Source: Cyrtodaria siliqua
Lineage: Eukaryota; Mollusca; Bivalvia; Adapedonta; Hiatellidae
DNA: 64,000 nucleotides
Assembly: GCA_037043455.1 (NCBI GenBank)
Contig: JAWPHD010000007.1
Coordinates: forward strand, 558,001-622,000
Direction: 5' to 3'
In this document: piece after piece, positions 34,220 through 45,520 of the stretch
Numbering within the stretch: position 1 is the first letter of the stretch
Layout of the letters: each line of letters begins with the position of its first letter
Position numbers and translations under genes: made by a program
Notes under the pieces: model-generated
Seen by the model: the letters and a program-made list of their open reading frames with translations, nothing else
What the model was told of the DNA's origin: nothing
Database searches by the model: none

Positions 34220-34600
34220 GTTTATCGATCTTTGGAGATCGCTGAGCCCGATACTTATATTTAGATATCGGTGGTACATTTTCAAATGTTTTTGTTTTCT
34301 TACTTAATTTTTGATTCGGTGGTTCCACTACTCCGGCCGATAAAGTCTCTGGGTATTGTTTAACCACCCATAGGATATGTTGCATGCTTTTTAATTTAGT
34401 CTTTAGGCTCTTACTCATGATGCTGCTCCCAACTAAATTCCATTTTGTTTATTTCGCACTTCGGGGCATATAATTTTATTAGATACTGGGACCATACGCC
34501 GCTGGACATGGTATGATGACATTAAATATAGCATGTCCACCGCCATATGCATGCCATCTTCGGGATGCTCATACTATTTTATATTGTCCCATATCCATAC
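34220..34600 (+). repeat. RB repeat, 5' and middle part, copy B
   Basis: It begins with a small palindrome (CGATCTTTGGAGATCG) and continues through GATTCGGTGGTTCCACTAC and GGGACCATACGCCGCTGG. A's copy (5,226) lacks the first 90 bp, where the satellite abuts. Confidence 0.7.
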
Positions 34601-34899
34601 CTAGTGGGAGGTACTTGATATACATTGATACCAAGGGCTGCAGGCCCACGGTTTCGATGTGTTTCAAGTTTCCAAACTCCAAGCTTGGTCACACACAATA
34701 TAAACCCGCTGGAAATATATTATTTCTTATCTGACATGGATTTTTATGTATCATGGTACACATTTTGTCGCGCAATACAATTAAATTCTCCCAACTTATC
34801 TCAATATCAAACAGGAAGATTATCATTGCATCCTATTTAAATGTGTTGTTGGAACGTAGCGTCTCTTAAAATATCGCATGCAATTGCATTGTTGTTTTG

Positions 34900-35985
34900 C
34901 ATCTGACGTTTAAAATGACGTGTCAACGGTTAACGTGTTTTCTTCTGGCTTTTAAAATGACGTGTAAACGGTTAACATGTTTTGCATATGACGTTTAAAA
35001 TGACGTGTCAAAGGTTAACGTGTTTTCTTCTGGCTTTTAAAATGACTTGTCAACGGTTAACGTGTTTTCTTCTGGCTTTTAAAATGAGTGTCAACGGTTA
35101 ACGTGTTTTCTTCTGGCTTTTAAAATGACGTGTCAACGGTTAACGTGTTTTGCATCTGACGTTTAAAATGACATGTCAACGGTTAACGTGTTTTCTTCTG
35201 GCTTTTAAAATGACGTGTCAACGGTTAACGTGTTTTGCATCTGACGTTTAAAATGACGTGTCAACGGTTTACGTGTTTTCTTCTGGCTTTTAAAATGACG
35301 TGTCAACGGTTAACGTGTTTTGCACCTGACGTATAAAATGACGTGTCAACGGTTAACGTGTTTTGCATATGACGTTTAAAATGAGGTGTCAACGGTTAAC
35401 GTGTTTTGCATCTGACGTTTAAAATGACGTGTCAACGGTTAACGTGTTTTTTTCTGGCTTTTAAAATGACGTGTCAACGGTTAACGTGTTTTGCATCTGA
35501 CCTTTAAAATGACGTGTCAACGGTTAACGTGTTTTGCATCTGACGTTTAAAATGACGTGTCAACGGTTAGCGTGTTTTGCATCTGACGTTTAAAATGACG
35601 TGTCAACGGTTAACGTGTTTTCTTCTGGCTTTTAAAATGACGTGTCAACGGTTAAAGTGTTTTGCATCTGACGTTTAAAATGACGTGTCAACGGTTAACG
35701 TGTTTTGCATCTGACGTTTAAAATGACGTGTAAACGATAAACGTGTTTTGCAGCTGACGTTTAAAATGACGTTTCAACGGTTAACGTGTTTTCTTCTGGC
35801 TTTTAAAATGACGTGTCAACGGTTAACGTGTTTTGCATCTGACGTTTAAAATGACGTGTCAACGGTTAACGTGTTTTCTTCTGGCTTTTAAAATGACGTG
35901 TCAACGGTTAACGTGTTTTCTTCTGGCTTTTAAAATGACGTGTCAACGGTTAACGTGTTTTCTTCTGGCTTTTAAAATGACGAGT
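34900..35985 (+). repeat. 42/43-bp minisatellite, about 25 units, two interleaved variants
   Basis: Each unit holds TTTAAAATGACGTGTCAACG, then GTTAACGTGTTTT, joined by either GCATCTGACG or CTTCTGGC. The two linker types are interspersed rather than blocked. The core TGACGTGTCA is an inverted repeat of TGAC containing a CRE-like TGACGT. Copy A has only about two units at 5,844-5,925, so the array expanded in B or contracted in A. Confidence 0.95.
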
Positions 35986-36356
35986 TAAACAATCAGCATT
36001 GAGTAATTAAATAAACCATGATAGATTGAAATGTCTCCCAGACACGGTAAACAGCATTACCCTGACGCAATCTTGGGAAGGAATGCTTTTAGTTGGCAGA
36101 TATAAAAGACACTGAACCATAAATTATGAGCTAGGACCAGTCCTTCTTATATTATTTATTAGTATATATACTACGGTTTATTTATTATAAGCAGAGGGTA
36201 TATCGAATTATAGTGCTTGCACCACTACAAACATCTACAGACGTTTAAATTCTTGTCTTACTGCCGATAAAGGTGAGGTAAAACAATAGTGTGCTAAAGC
36301 TTATGACAACTCTGTGATTAATTTATTTGGTCAATTAAACAGTTCTTTATATAATT
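35986..36356. other. Duplicated noncoding segment, copy B
   Basis: Matches 5,926-6,266 very closely and has the same TATA-like and donor-like stretch (36,165-36,285). No gene was recognised. Confidence 0.45.
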
Positions 36357-36597
36357 TGCCATTACGTGGTCCCGCCTTAATTCCATTAAGCGATGGAAAA
36401 GCTTATATTAGCAGGATTTTATAACGGATATTTCGCCAATAAAACATGTTTAAAAACATCTTTTACTGAAGAAATGCGATAATCTGTTTACAATTACCTA
36501 TTAAATGTTTTAATTTTACAATATGCAATTTTTTTTATCATATCTCAGTCAACCCCGTTTTCGCTTCTTTGAGAAGGGGTTGGATGGGTTATTCATG
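36357..36597 (+). mobile_element. MITE of the CATTACGTGGTCC family, right end lost, copy B
   Basis: The left end CATTACGTGGTCCCGCC is intact. The element runs to GAGAAGGGGTTGGATGGG and then stops at the junction where copy A carries the RT fragment. Confidence 0.6.
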
Positions 36598-37267
36598 AAA
36601 ACTCGACCAGTGGAATGCGTTAGTGGATAAAATGATAGGTCATGGGTAGCAACTATTCATGTCACCCCATACTGGCTTTATTATACCCAGCAAGACAACC
36701 ACAATAGGATGTAAATACATATTTAGGGTGATGTTTTTTTTTCCGAATATGTGTTTTGTGTATTTAGTACAAAATGGTCGAGTCATAACGTCACAGAGTA
36801 GGATTTAACGTCTCTGCATGTAGTATTTTACAAAGTGGTCATGAGTATCCGGTGAAGATGGGGAACTTCAACACGAGAAAGTTGTGATTATTATTGGATC
36901 CGAGACTATTTTGCGCTTCCGATTTATACAGTTACACCCACCGATGGTTGGACGTTTTCTATCTTCACGTCACCAACGTTTTACGCTATGCATGTTTATT
37001 TACACAATGAAGTCAAGTTCAAATTAAGATTTTATGGCGGCGTATCAAATTCAGTAGTTCAGATGTAGAGAGAATATGGGAAGAAACGAGCTAACGTGTG
37101 CATATATTATCATGTTAGTTTTACAAATACAAATGTGTACCACATATCATAATGAGCGTTATTCTTACTGAACGCAAAACAACTACAGAACAAAATAAAT
37201 AAAAAATAAAAAATATCGGACACCCCCGATACATTTTAAATTTAAATGTATGTTAAACAAAATACTA

Positions 37268-37301
<34 letters not shown>

Positions 37302-37667
37302 GCGGCATACTGTATTAATACAAGTATAACAATATTTAAAAATGCCAATATAACAGCAATTTGAGCCATCCCGATAAGGGCATGCATAATTTATGACGGT
37401 GAGCATGGAACCTTCAATGAGGTATGTTCACACCATTCCATGGCCAGCGGTCCCAGTTTATAACAAAACGCGTTGCCCCAAACGAGAAAACAACAGGCAA
37501 ACTAAATAAGTTAATACAACGTGACGATCTACTGATAACATCATTCCAATTTTAAAACTTTTCATTCAGCTTTTCTTAAAAAACAGTACGAACCATTTGC
37601 CATTAGGTTCATACTGAGTTGCCAATTGGACATGAGTTTGTCTTAGTCATGTAATCCGTGTAAACAT
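36598..37667. other. Duplicated noncoding segment, copy B
   Basis: It corresponds to 7,587-8,729. It holds an (AAT)n run (37,268-37,300) and an inverted RB fragment (37,365-37,465). No gene. Confidence 0.45.
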
Positions 37668-37930
37668 AGATATAAAAATCGAACAGGAAAAGTAGCATTC
37701 AGTGACGACAGTCAACTACAAACACACATAGAAACAAAGAACACATTTAAAGATGAATAAAAGGCCAAATAAGACATCATAAACACAAAATGGTTGACAA
37801 TAGGGCTACCGCCTTGGAACGGTCAGTGGCAAAAAAGGCCGTTGGGGGTTTAAAACAGGTTCTAGATTGCACCAAACTCCACACTTACCCTACCGTCAAC
37901 CCAATAAAACGGGACAGTGTAAGATGACTC
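37668..37930 (-). mobile_element. Retroelement 3' tail (antisense), copy B
   Basis: Orthologous to 8,730-8,990: TAGATATAAAAATCGAAC, GGTTGACAATAGGGCTACCG and GGTTCTAGATTGCACC. Confidence 0.65.
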
Positions 37931-38389
37931 TTCCCACAACTGATTAACTTTTGTCCAAAATGAAATTACCATTACGTGGTCATGTCTTAATTTCATTAAA
38001 CGATGGTAAAGTTTAAATTAGCACGATTTTATAACGGATATTTCGTCAATATAACATGTTTAACCAAAAATATTTTACTGAAAAAAATGCGATAACCAAA
38101 TTCCCCATATGGCACACCCATATAAGAGTTGTGTTACCATTTTGTTCAAATCCGTATCCCACCACGAAAAGGAAAGTTTGCAACAAATGTAAATCGTTTC
38201 TAAACGAACTGGCGACGAGATATATATATATATAACTTTCATATTTTGAGAATTCAATGGAGTGTTTCTATGAAAATAAGATACTGCACCTACACTAGGT
38301 TTCTACCATATTATCACTCAGAAACCGCCTAAACAGCTACATAAATATCTTAAAACTCTCTTAGTCAGCTTGACCGTTCTTTTGAAAGA
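37931..38389. other. Partial MITE and noncoding sequence, copy B
   Basis: A diverged left half of the CATTACGTGGTC MITE lies at 37,970-38,100, and an (AT)n run at 38,219-38,234. No gene. Confidence 0.45.
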
Positions 38390-38632
38390 AGGCTGACTTT
38401 TTAACGACGTTGCGTTGCAAACCTTCGCCTCTCACCGCTGCAGGTTCGAATCCCACTGGCTCGACTTACAAGTGAGAAAGTGTTGATTATTTCAATGGCG
38501 GGAGTGTACAGTTTTGGTTCTACCCATGAACAGTGAGTGGTCTGCCTCCACCACAAAAAGATCGACCGTCATATATAACCTTACATGTGTTGAAAATGAC
38601 GTAAAACATCAAACAAACAAACTGAACAGCCA
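38390..38632 (+). mobile_element. tRNA-derived SINE, copy B
   Basis: B-box GGTTCGAATCCCACTGGC at about 38,443, the body GGTTCTACCCATGAACAG and GTGGTCTGCCTCCACCAC, and the tail GAAAATGACGTAAAACATC then CAAACAAAC. It is longer than its orthologue at 9,470-9,656. Confidence 0.8.
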
Positions 38633-39464
38633 TTGATTTTTCAAATGTTAGAATGTTAAAGCATTGCTTTAAAGATTTAACGCAAGCTTTAGTAATTTAA
38701 AACATAATTATGTTCTTCAAACAATAATTTAAGTTTTGCAGATTTGGTTATTTTTTGAGTTGATTTAATCCTTTTCGGAAATGCTTCATGACGATTGTAA
38801 AATTATTACAAATAGTTTAATAGTGGATAAACTATATTTAGACGAACATATACCACAAAATGATATATATCCGTCAAAAACCAAGGATTGCCATTTATCA
38901 TGCAGATATGCACTTTTCTGCCTAATAAAGGGGTGACCTAATACATTTTGCTTTAATGGGCACTGACCAATAGAGCAAATCAATGCGGAATCTCTCGGCG
39001 TTTATTGTACGTAACGTTATCTGACGTCATGCACGCAACGTTGCCTGACGTCATAAAACAAACAAAAAAAAACAACATGGCGGCGTCCTCGATAAGCGTA
39101 ACATTCTGAGAAATAGGTAATAATAGTAATTCATACAGAAAATGTGGATAATCTACATGATAAATAGAATATTATGTCAGTGCTTTTTACTATCAAGTTT
39201 ATTAGGCTCGGCACGAAAACGAAAAATGGCTCGGTAGAGCCTCGCCATTCTTCATTTTCTAAGCATCGCCTAATAAACTTGATAGTAAAAGGCACTGACA
39301 TAATATTCTCTATTTACCTGTTACTTCATCAGTCTACCTAACAAATCCCTCTCGGATGGTTTTATTGAAGTGGAAGCTTAAACAAAATGTGAAAACCTTA
39401 GACAATGTTTACATATACCAATAACTAAGGTTTTGATACAGGTGGAAAACTATCACAAAATGAA
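38633..39464. other. Intron or upstream sequence with a private hairpin, copy B
   Basis: It corresponds to 9,657-9,954, plus a B-only stretch of roughly 38.9-39.3 kb containing the hairpin at 39,163-39,314 and a methyl-type word pair (ACGTTATCTGACGTCATGC, ACGTTGCCTGACGTCAT). The 65-aa minus-strand ORF is not supported. Confidence 0.4.
39163..39314. repeat. Hairpin palindrome, about 152 bp, copy B only
   Basis: AATAGAATATTATGTCAGTG, then CTTTTTACTATCAAGTTTAT, pairs with ATAAACTTGATAGTAAAAG, then GCACTGACATAATATTCTC. Copy A lacks it, so it inserted after the split or was deleted from A. Confidence 0.8.
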
Positions 39465-39860
39465 TTAATTGAATTGAATTTGGGTTTTAAGGCGCACCAA
39501 CACATGAAAGGTTATATGGCGCCTAACAGGAATGAACATGTCAGGCTCCTACTCCATGTACATCGAGATAAAATATGGAGAACGGCCCTAGAACCTTCTC
39601 ACCCTGAACTGCAGAGTTGCTGCAAATTCTATTGTAGACATTCCATTTACGGTGGAGCCACGTTATAGTATTTCTGTCACTTCTCTAGTGATATGAGCAA
39701 GATGGCACCTGAAACAATGCAGGGGTCACGATGAAGACCTTTAATGAGCATGAACGAAAAATAATAAAATTAACATCAATTTGGGGGTGGGCGGGGGGGG
39801 GGGGGGGGTTCTACCCCTCTTCCTTCCCTCAAATGGCATCTGCAGTGGCCCTATTCTTTG
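39465..39860 (+). repeat. Interspersed repeat RC, copy B
   Basis: Orthologue of 9,955-10,340, with a longer G run (39,791-39,808). Confidence 0.65.
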
Positions 39861-40019
39861 CCCCGTAACCAAACGGGGCCCCCGGAACACAAAATGACCC
39901 CGGCAGCTGTTTTAAATATATAGAGAACCCTTTACTTATGATTCATTGTTTAAAATGTAAGTAATCTAGTATCTTTGTTTTCCAGTTGTTTTATTTATTT
40001 ATTGTCTTCATTATTTCAG

Positions 40020-40134
40020 AGCGACTGTGATGATATTGACGATAAGCCGTGTAATCAAGACTCTCAATGCTCGTGTTTCGGATTCTACTTTTGTGAAGAA
40101 GGAAAATGCACTAGCATAATGACGATGGACACAG
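40020..40134 (+). CDS. Cysteine-rich secreted-type peptide gene, internal exon, copy B
   Basis: It has the same 115-bp length, splice sites (TTATTTCAG and ACAG then GTAAAT) and phase as the exon at 10,522. Residues run SDCDDIDDKPC, NQDSQCSCFGFYFCEEGKC and TSIMTMDT. All six cysteines and their spacing are kept, and only E/Q and A/T change. The downstream intron is 17,219 bp, enlarged by two TIR elements. If joined to the candidate exon at 29,013 and the terminal exon at 57,354 it forms a complete short secreted protein. The cysteine pattern could fit an inhibitor-knot-like or other disulfide fold, which I cannot decide. Confidence 0.7.
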
Positions 40135-40518
40135 GTAAATATAACAAGTAATGTCCTGCTAGGTACATATGACAAACAATGTTTCACCCGGTATATATAA
40201 CAAGTAATGTATCACACTGTAAACATAACACCCGGTAAATATAACAAGTAATGACCTGCTCGGTACATATGACAAACAATGTTTCACCCGGTATATATAA
40301 CAAGTAATGTCCTGCTCGGTACATATGACAAACAATGTTTCACCCGGTATATATAACAAGTAATGTCCTGCTCGGTACATATGACAAACAATGTTTCACC
40401 CGGTATATATAACAAATAATGTATCTCACTGTAAACATAACACCCGGTAAATATAACAAGTAATGTCGCACCCGGAAAATATAACAAATAATGTAACATC
40501 CGGTAAATGCAACATATA
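40135..40518 (+). repeat. Minisatellite starting at the 5' splice site, copy B
   Basis: The last base of the exon is followed by GTAAATATAACAAGTAATG. A 56-57-bp unit (two subunits: CCCGGTATATATAACAAG, then TAATGTCCTGCTCGGTAC and ATATGACAAACAATGTTTCA) repeats at least four times. Many units contain GGTAAATAT or GGTATATAT, near copies of the real donor. Confidence 0.8.
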
Positions 40519-41157
40519 TTGAGTGACTTCGATCACGAACCATAGTAGCCGTAGTATAACTATGGTCAGATCGAATACACAATGGTTTAACCAGAATGAC
40601 GTCATCAATCAACTATAGTTCAACCCACGGCAAGGGGATGGTTGCTCTGGTTCAAACATGGCGGACAAAAATAAACTTTCACAAATTTGAAACTAACTTT
40701 GTTGTATCTTCGGCATTTATAGACATTTGACTTGAGTTATAAATGTGTTATTTGTATGTAGTCAGTTACTCGATACATATATGCAATTGCAACAACAATT
40801 AACTGTTTACAGCGAATTATTCTAGAAATTGAGTTGCCGGTGTCGAGGTAAAAAACGTATGGTTTAAATGCACCATGTATCGGCATAGTCTAAAACTAGG
40901 ATGGAATGGAATTGGAATGGAATGAGCCTTTGATTACAATCGCATTCCATTCCATTCTAGTATGAAGTTCCCATTCCATAATTTAGTCTGTGACACATGT
41001 ACTGAGTATAGAATAAAATATGGAATGAATCTGGAAGAAAATTGGAATGAAAACATGTGAAATATGCTTATTTTACATTGTAAGGCTATCAGGAAAGCTT
41101 GGGAACACAATGTAATATATCTGACATGTTCTAACCTATTGGTATTATAACCTCTAA

Positions 41158-41240
41158 CCACACACACACAGACTGGCACACGCAGACTATCACACACGCA
41201 CACACACACACACGCCCGCGCGCGCGCACGCACACACACA
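41158..41240. repeat. CA/CG microsatellite
   Basis: Interrupted (CA)n with a (CG)n core (CCCGCGCGCGCGCACGCAC near 41,215). The VCVCV-type minus-strand ORFs are shadows. Confidence 0.85.
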
Positions 41241-41362
41241 CTAACTGTGGCATAAATATGTACATGGCAGATACATGTACGCAAACTAACAAAGACAGTG
41301 CACAATATGATAGCATTTTAGTGTAGTAATACTCAATTGGGTGTATGTCAATAGGTACTACT

Positions 41363-41470
41363 GTCTCGCCGCAGAGCGATAGCGGTAGGTATGGCTTCAC
41401 ATGCAATCGTTCTGAGTTCAAACCCCGCTAAGTGCACTAGTTTTTCTCGTCCGTAGCATGGTCGGTGGAA
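41363..41470 (+). mobile_element. Possible second tRNA-derived SINE head
   Basis: AGCGATAGCGGTAGGTATGG and GAGTTCAAACCCCGCTAAG resemble pol III A and B boxes with the usual spacing. GTAGCATGGTCGGTGGAATT follows, a word also found after the terminal exons and at 32,622. No good cloverleaf. Confidence 0.4.
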
Positions 41471-42757
41471 TTGCCTTTGATGAATGCATAGCATTAAATC
41501 TTTTAATTCAATACAGACAAAGGGCGGAGCTTTACCATACTATAACGTCCGATAAATTAATGGAAGAGCACCATACTACACAAAAATAAATAGAGTCTGT
41601 CACAGCTTATTAGTGCCTAACAAGTTCTTTTTCTATGTATAGCGTCATTGGGCTGGTAAGTTTTTGAATGTCTGGGCCAAACAAAACAAAACATTTTTGA
41701 CATTCATATGGAAACCATCGGAAACGTATTTCCACGTTGACGACAACGCAAAACAAGTTATAGAATAACCAGGGAAATGAACAACTTGATCAACTACATC
41801 AATTCCTAATTGGAATAAACAAAAATCTTACTACATGAGTATCATTATAACTTGTTTTGTTGTTTGAATATGGTGTCGGTTGAAAAACGTCCAAATAATG
41901 ATGAACAATACAGCTGTTTTTTTACGATGGCCCATTTGTACGGTGTTCCGTAAGGGCCATCGTACCATCGCGCATCGACCTTTACAAGTCGATGCGCGAT
42001 GGTACGATGGCGATGGCACGATGGTACGATGGCGATAGTACGATGACGATTGTACGATGGCGATGTCGCGATGGTCATCGCCATCATACCATCGCCATCG
42101 TACCATCGCGCATCGACTTTAAAGGCGATGGTACGATGACGCGATGGTACGATGGCAATGACGCGATGGATCGCGTCATCGCCATCGTACCATCGCGTCA
42201 TCGTACCATCGCCATCGTGCCATCGTGCCATCGTACCATCGCGCATCGACTTGTAAAGGTCGATGCTCGATGGTACGATGGCCCTAACGGAACATTGTAC
42301 ATTTGGCTCACATTAACTTCATTTCTATTTCTTCACTTCCGAATTTCGCATTCCGGATTCCGAATTCCGCATTTATAAGTAGGTAGTAAATAAGTAGTAC
42401 GAGTAAAATACTACTACTACTACTACTTCTACTATATCTACAACTACTACTATAACTACTACTACTACTATACTACCACTACCACAAACACAATAATAGT
42501 AATGATAATGATAATGAAAATAATAATAATAATAATGATAATAATAATAGTATTAATAACAGTGTATGCTTACATTTGCATGTATGTGTTTTATGAAATG
42601 ACAGTGTTAAAGATGCAGTTACTTCTCACATTTTATATTTAATAATAGTGTAATATAAAGATGTTTGAATATTGCCAGTGACCACGAATGTTGTATTTTT
42701 TATACTATAAAATCCATAACCTTAAATTAAATTCTATATACAGAGGATCTTACTTAC

Positions 42758-42896
42758 ATGAGTACTCATTCATTATTGAATTTATTAAACGAATTGGCAA
42801 AATGATATAATGCGAGGCTATTGCCGAGCATAATATCATTTTTGCTAACGAGTTAATAAATTCAATAATGAACAAGAACGAATGTTAGATTCTATT
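42758..42896. repeat. Hairpin palindrome inside the nested element
   Basis: CATTCATTATTGAATTTATT, then AAACGAATTGGCAAAATGAT, pairs with ATCATTTTTGCTAACGAGTT, then AATAAATTCAATAATGAAC. The centre is GCGAGGCTATTGCCGAGC. Confidence 0.75.
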
Positions 42897-43954
42897 TATC
42901 ATAACACGCATATCGACTTTTATTGCATTTTGCCTGTCGTTTTGACACGCGAAACCGACATAAACCGTGGGAATTGGATCATAGTCATTTTCGATATTTT
43001 TTTGACAATGCATACTAGGCTTATTTGCATGCTTATATAACTAGTAGTATATCGAAAATATAGAATGGTGTTATTCCACTCCCACACCGTAAGTTATGTG
43101 ATAAAATCGGAATATCACTGTTGATCCTTTGTAAATGTATATACTATTATATGCCATAAATGTACACAAACTCCAATTTGAGTATCTGTTGATCCTTGGC
43201 AAACTATAAAGTTCAATATAAAATATAAGGGCACAGTCGGCTTATTTTGACTGCTATTTTAGTACACATTGAAATCAGAAGACAAAATTAAATTAGGTAC
43301 GGCATACGGAACTTTAATACAACTCACCCCTCCCATCCCATCCTCTTCAGTTTTTATTTCGTTTTTCGCATTTTTTCGATTTTTATTTTTTCGGACATTG
43401 ACAAATAATTGTACGCAATTGCATAGGTGCGTAAGCCTAGTTACGCGCCTGCTCTCTTAAAATCTAATTGGTACGAATAAACTTCAATCTTATATCCGAA
43501 AGTTCATACGCGGATCCAGGATTTTACCTCGAGGGGGAGCATAAGTTTTCACAATAACAAGAAAACTACAACACATGTTTCTTTTCATTTTTGTCAGGAT
43601 GATGTATCTAGGGGGTGTCCAGGGGGAGGTCCAGAGTCGGTCCAAACTTTACAAACCTTAATATTTAATGTTATTTATAAAATCTCAGTCCGGCCCTTCA
43701 CACGGCCTTCCCTCTGAATCCGCTAGTGATCCACTCTGAATTTATACTCCAACCTGGATCCGCTAGTGGTATACACCACCCACACACATACCAATAAAAT
43801 ATTTCCGGACTTCTGAATTCCGAATTCCGCATTCCGCATTCCGAATTCCGCATTCCATAATAATGTGTTTTTTCATATTTGCACTAATACTAAATAAGAG
43901 TATTTTTGAAAATCTTAGATTTTATATTGAAGTTTATAGTATTTATATACAAAG
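42897..43954. other. Centre of the nested element, nothing recognised
   Basis: It contains CCGAATTCCGCATTCCGCAT words at 43,815-43,855. A 63-aa ORF (43,269-43,460) has a hydrophobic, phenylalanine-rich stretch but no supporting evidence. Confidence 0.35.
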
Positions 43955-44320
43955 GATTAACAGATACTCTCCCCGTGCACATGTGGTTGCCGGGGTAGAA
44001 TACAACCACTGCAAATCCCGCTAGAGGCAGAGGGGTAGCAACCCCCTTCATGTTCATTTTGTCATTTATATCATGCTCATTCAATGTCTTCATCATGACA
44101 CCGCGTATGCAAACGGGGAAACGTGGCTCCATCGTTAATGGAGTGTTTACTATAGAATTTGCAGAAACTCTGCAGTTTAGCAGATTAGAAGGTTCGAGGC
44201 CCGTTCTCCATATTTTATCTGGATGTAAATGGAGGATGAGCCTGGCATGTTCATCCCTGTTAGGCGCCATATAACCTTTCATGTGTTGGTGCGCCGTAAA
44301 ACCCAATTCAATTAACAGAT
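43955..44320 (-). repeat. Interspersed repeat RC, inverted
   Basis: The reverse complement begins TTGAATTGGGTTTTACGGC and carries GGTTATATGGCGCC and CATGCCAGGCTCATCC, as at 9,955. A 32-bp tandem (GAGTAGGAGTTTGTGTAT) follows at 44,324-44,415. The 138-aa minus-strand ORF is a shadow. Confidence 0.65.
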
Positions 44321-45130
44321 ACTCGAGTAGGAGTTTGTGTATGTTTATAGGGTATAAGAGTAGGAGTTTGTGTATATTTATAGGGTATAATAGTATATAC
44401 GTTTATGGTGTATTAATACAAAGGATGCACGGATACTCAGCTTATAGGGAATTTAATTTAAAATATGTGGTTTATATAAAAATACAACGATCGTGGTCAC
44501 TGGCAATATTCATACACTTTTATATTACATGATTATTAAATATAAAATGTGAGAAGTAATTGCATCTTTGATTTCACAACACACATACATGCACATGCAC
44601 GCATATATTATTATTATTATTATTATTATTATTATGGTCTAACTCTTGCAAACAATAAACAATAGCTCTTTTTCTTATCATTTTGACTGGTCATGTATGC
44701 CTATAAACTATATTATTATTATTATCTTACTAGCTACTTCTAAATGCGGAATTCGGAATGCGGAATACGGAATTAGGAATGCGGATTGGGAATGCGGAAT
44801 GCGGAAGTCAAGAAATAGAAGTGAAATAAACGTAAGCCAAATGGGCCATCGTAGTTTTTTTCCTTTCGACTGTTCGTTTCTTTGATCTTGCCTGGTAGGT
44901 AGGTTTCGAGAAAGAAACGTTGTTTTTCTCAGTATATTTGTTTTGAAGTTTGACTGCATCAGCCAGAGGAGAAATGTTTATTTACAGTATATTTTTTATT
45001 TGTTATGCAGGATGACTTTTTCAACCAGAGGAGAAATGTTTGTTTACATTAGATGTATTATGTAGGATGACCCGCTACAGATAGAAAAAACTCGGTATGG
45101 CCTTATTTAAAACCAGTTGGTATGAAAGTC

Positions 45131-45340
45131 AGTTGGTAACCAACTCGCTGAGACTAGACTCTATATAGACTAGTACATATCTGTTCATGTGCCTGTATTC
45201 AATTGGTAACCAACTCGCTGAGACTAGACTCTATATAGACTATTACATATTTGTTCATGTGCCTGTATTCAATTGGTAACCAACTCGCTGAGACTAGACT
45301 CTATATATCACACATTTGTTCATGTGACTGTATTTATTCT
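45131..45340 (+). repeat. Three-unit tandem, 70-bp period
   Basis: TTGGTAACCAACTCGCTGAG recurs at about 45,133, 45,203 and 45,273 with GACTAGACTCTATATAGAC after it. TTGGTAACCAA is itself a short palindrome. Confidence 0.85.
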
Positions 45341-45520
45341 AGTTTTAGTTGTTAATTTTGGATTGACATATATTTATATGATAAAGTAAACACATTCCAG
45401 GTTTTACACTATGCCGCGTAAAACTATAGTTTAACTAGAGTAAGTTCGCATTATTCCTTTACTAGACATGCGCAGATCAACGACCATAGTTAAACTATAG
45501 TTAGTGATCGAAGTCCCTCA

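Larger units (their letters stand above)
41929..44856. mobile_element. Nested inverted-repeat element with GATGGTACGATGG-built arm
   Basis: The outer ends TACGATGGCCCATTTG and CAAATGGGCCATCGTA mirror each other. Bases 41,935-42,300 are a dense run of CGATGGTACGATGGCGATGG words in both orientations that folds on itself. Bases 42,300-42,710 and 44,455-44,860 form about 400-bp inverted arms (ATTCCGAATTCCGCATT words, ATAATAAT runs, and TTACTTCTCACATTTTATAT followed by GCCAGTGACCACGA). The 1.7-kb centre holds a hairpin (42,758-42,896) and an inverted RC repeat (43,955-44,320). No transposase is encoded. The HDGDGT-type ORFs are word artefacts. Confidence 0.7.
40520..45520. mobile_element. 5-kb TIR element inserted in the copy B intron
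   Basis: The left end TGAGTGACTTCGATCAC mirrors the right end GTGATCGAAGTCCCTCA. Further in, both sides share CTATAGTT and ACCATAGT words. Copy A is continuous across this site (AACATATAATATTATACC near 10,790). No transposase ORF was seen, so this is a nonautonomous or composite element. Inside are a (CA/CG) microsatellite (41,158-41,240), a tRNA-like head (41,363-41,435), a nested inverted-repeat element (41,929-44,856) and a 70-bp tandem (45,131-45,340). Confidence 0.65.

Noticed and set aside
41831..42378. ORFs of 90-130 aa rich in His, Asp, Arg and Trp on both strands
   Set aside because: Produced by the GATGGTACGATGG word repeat of the fold-back element, with mirror ORFs on the opposite strand.
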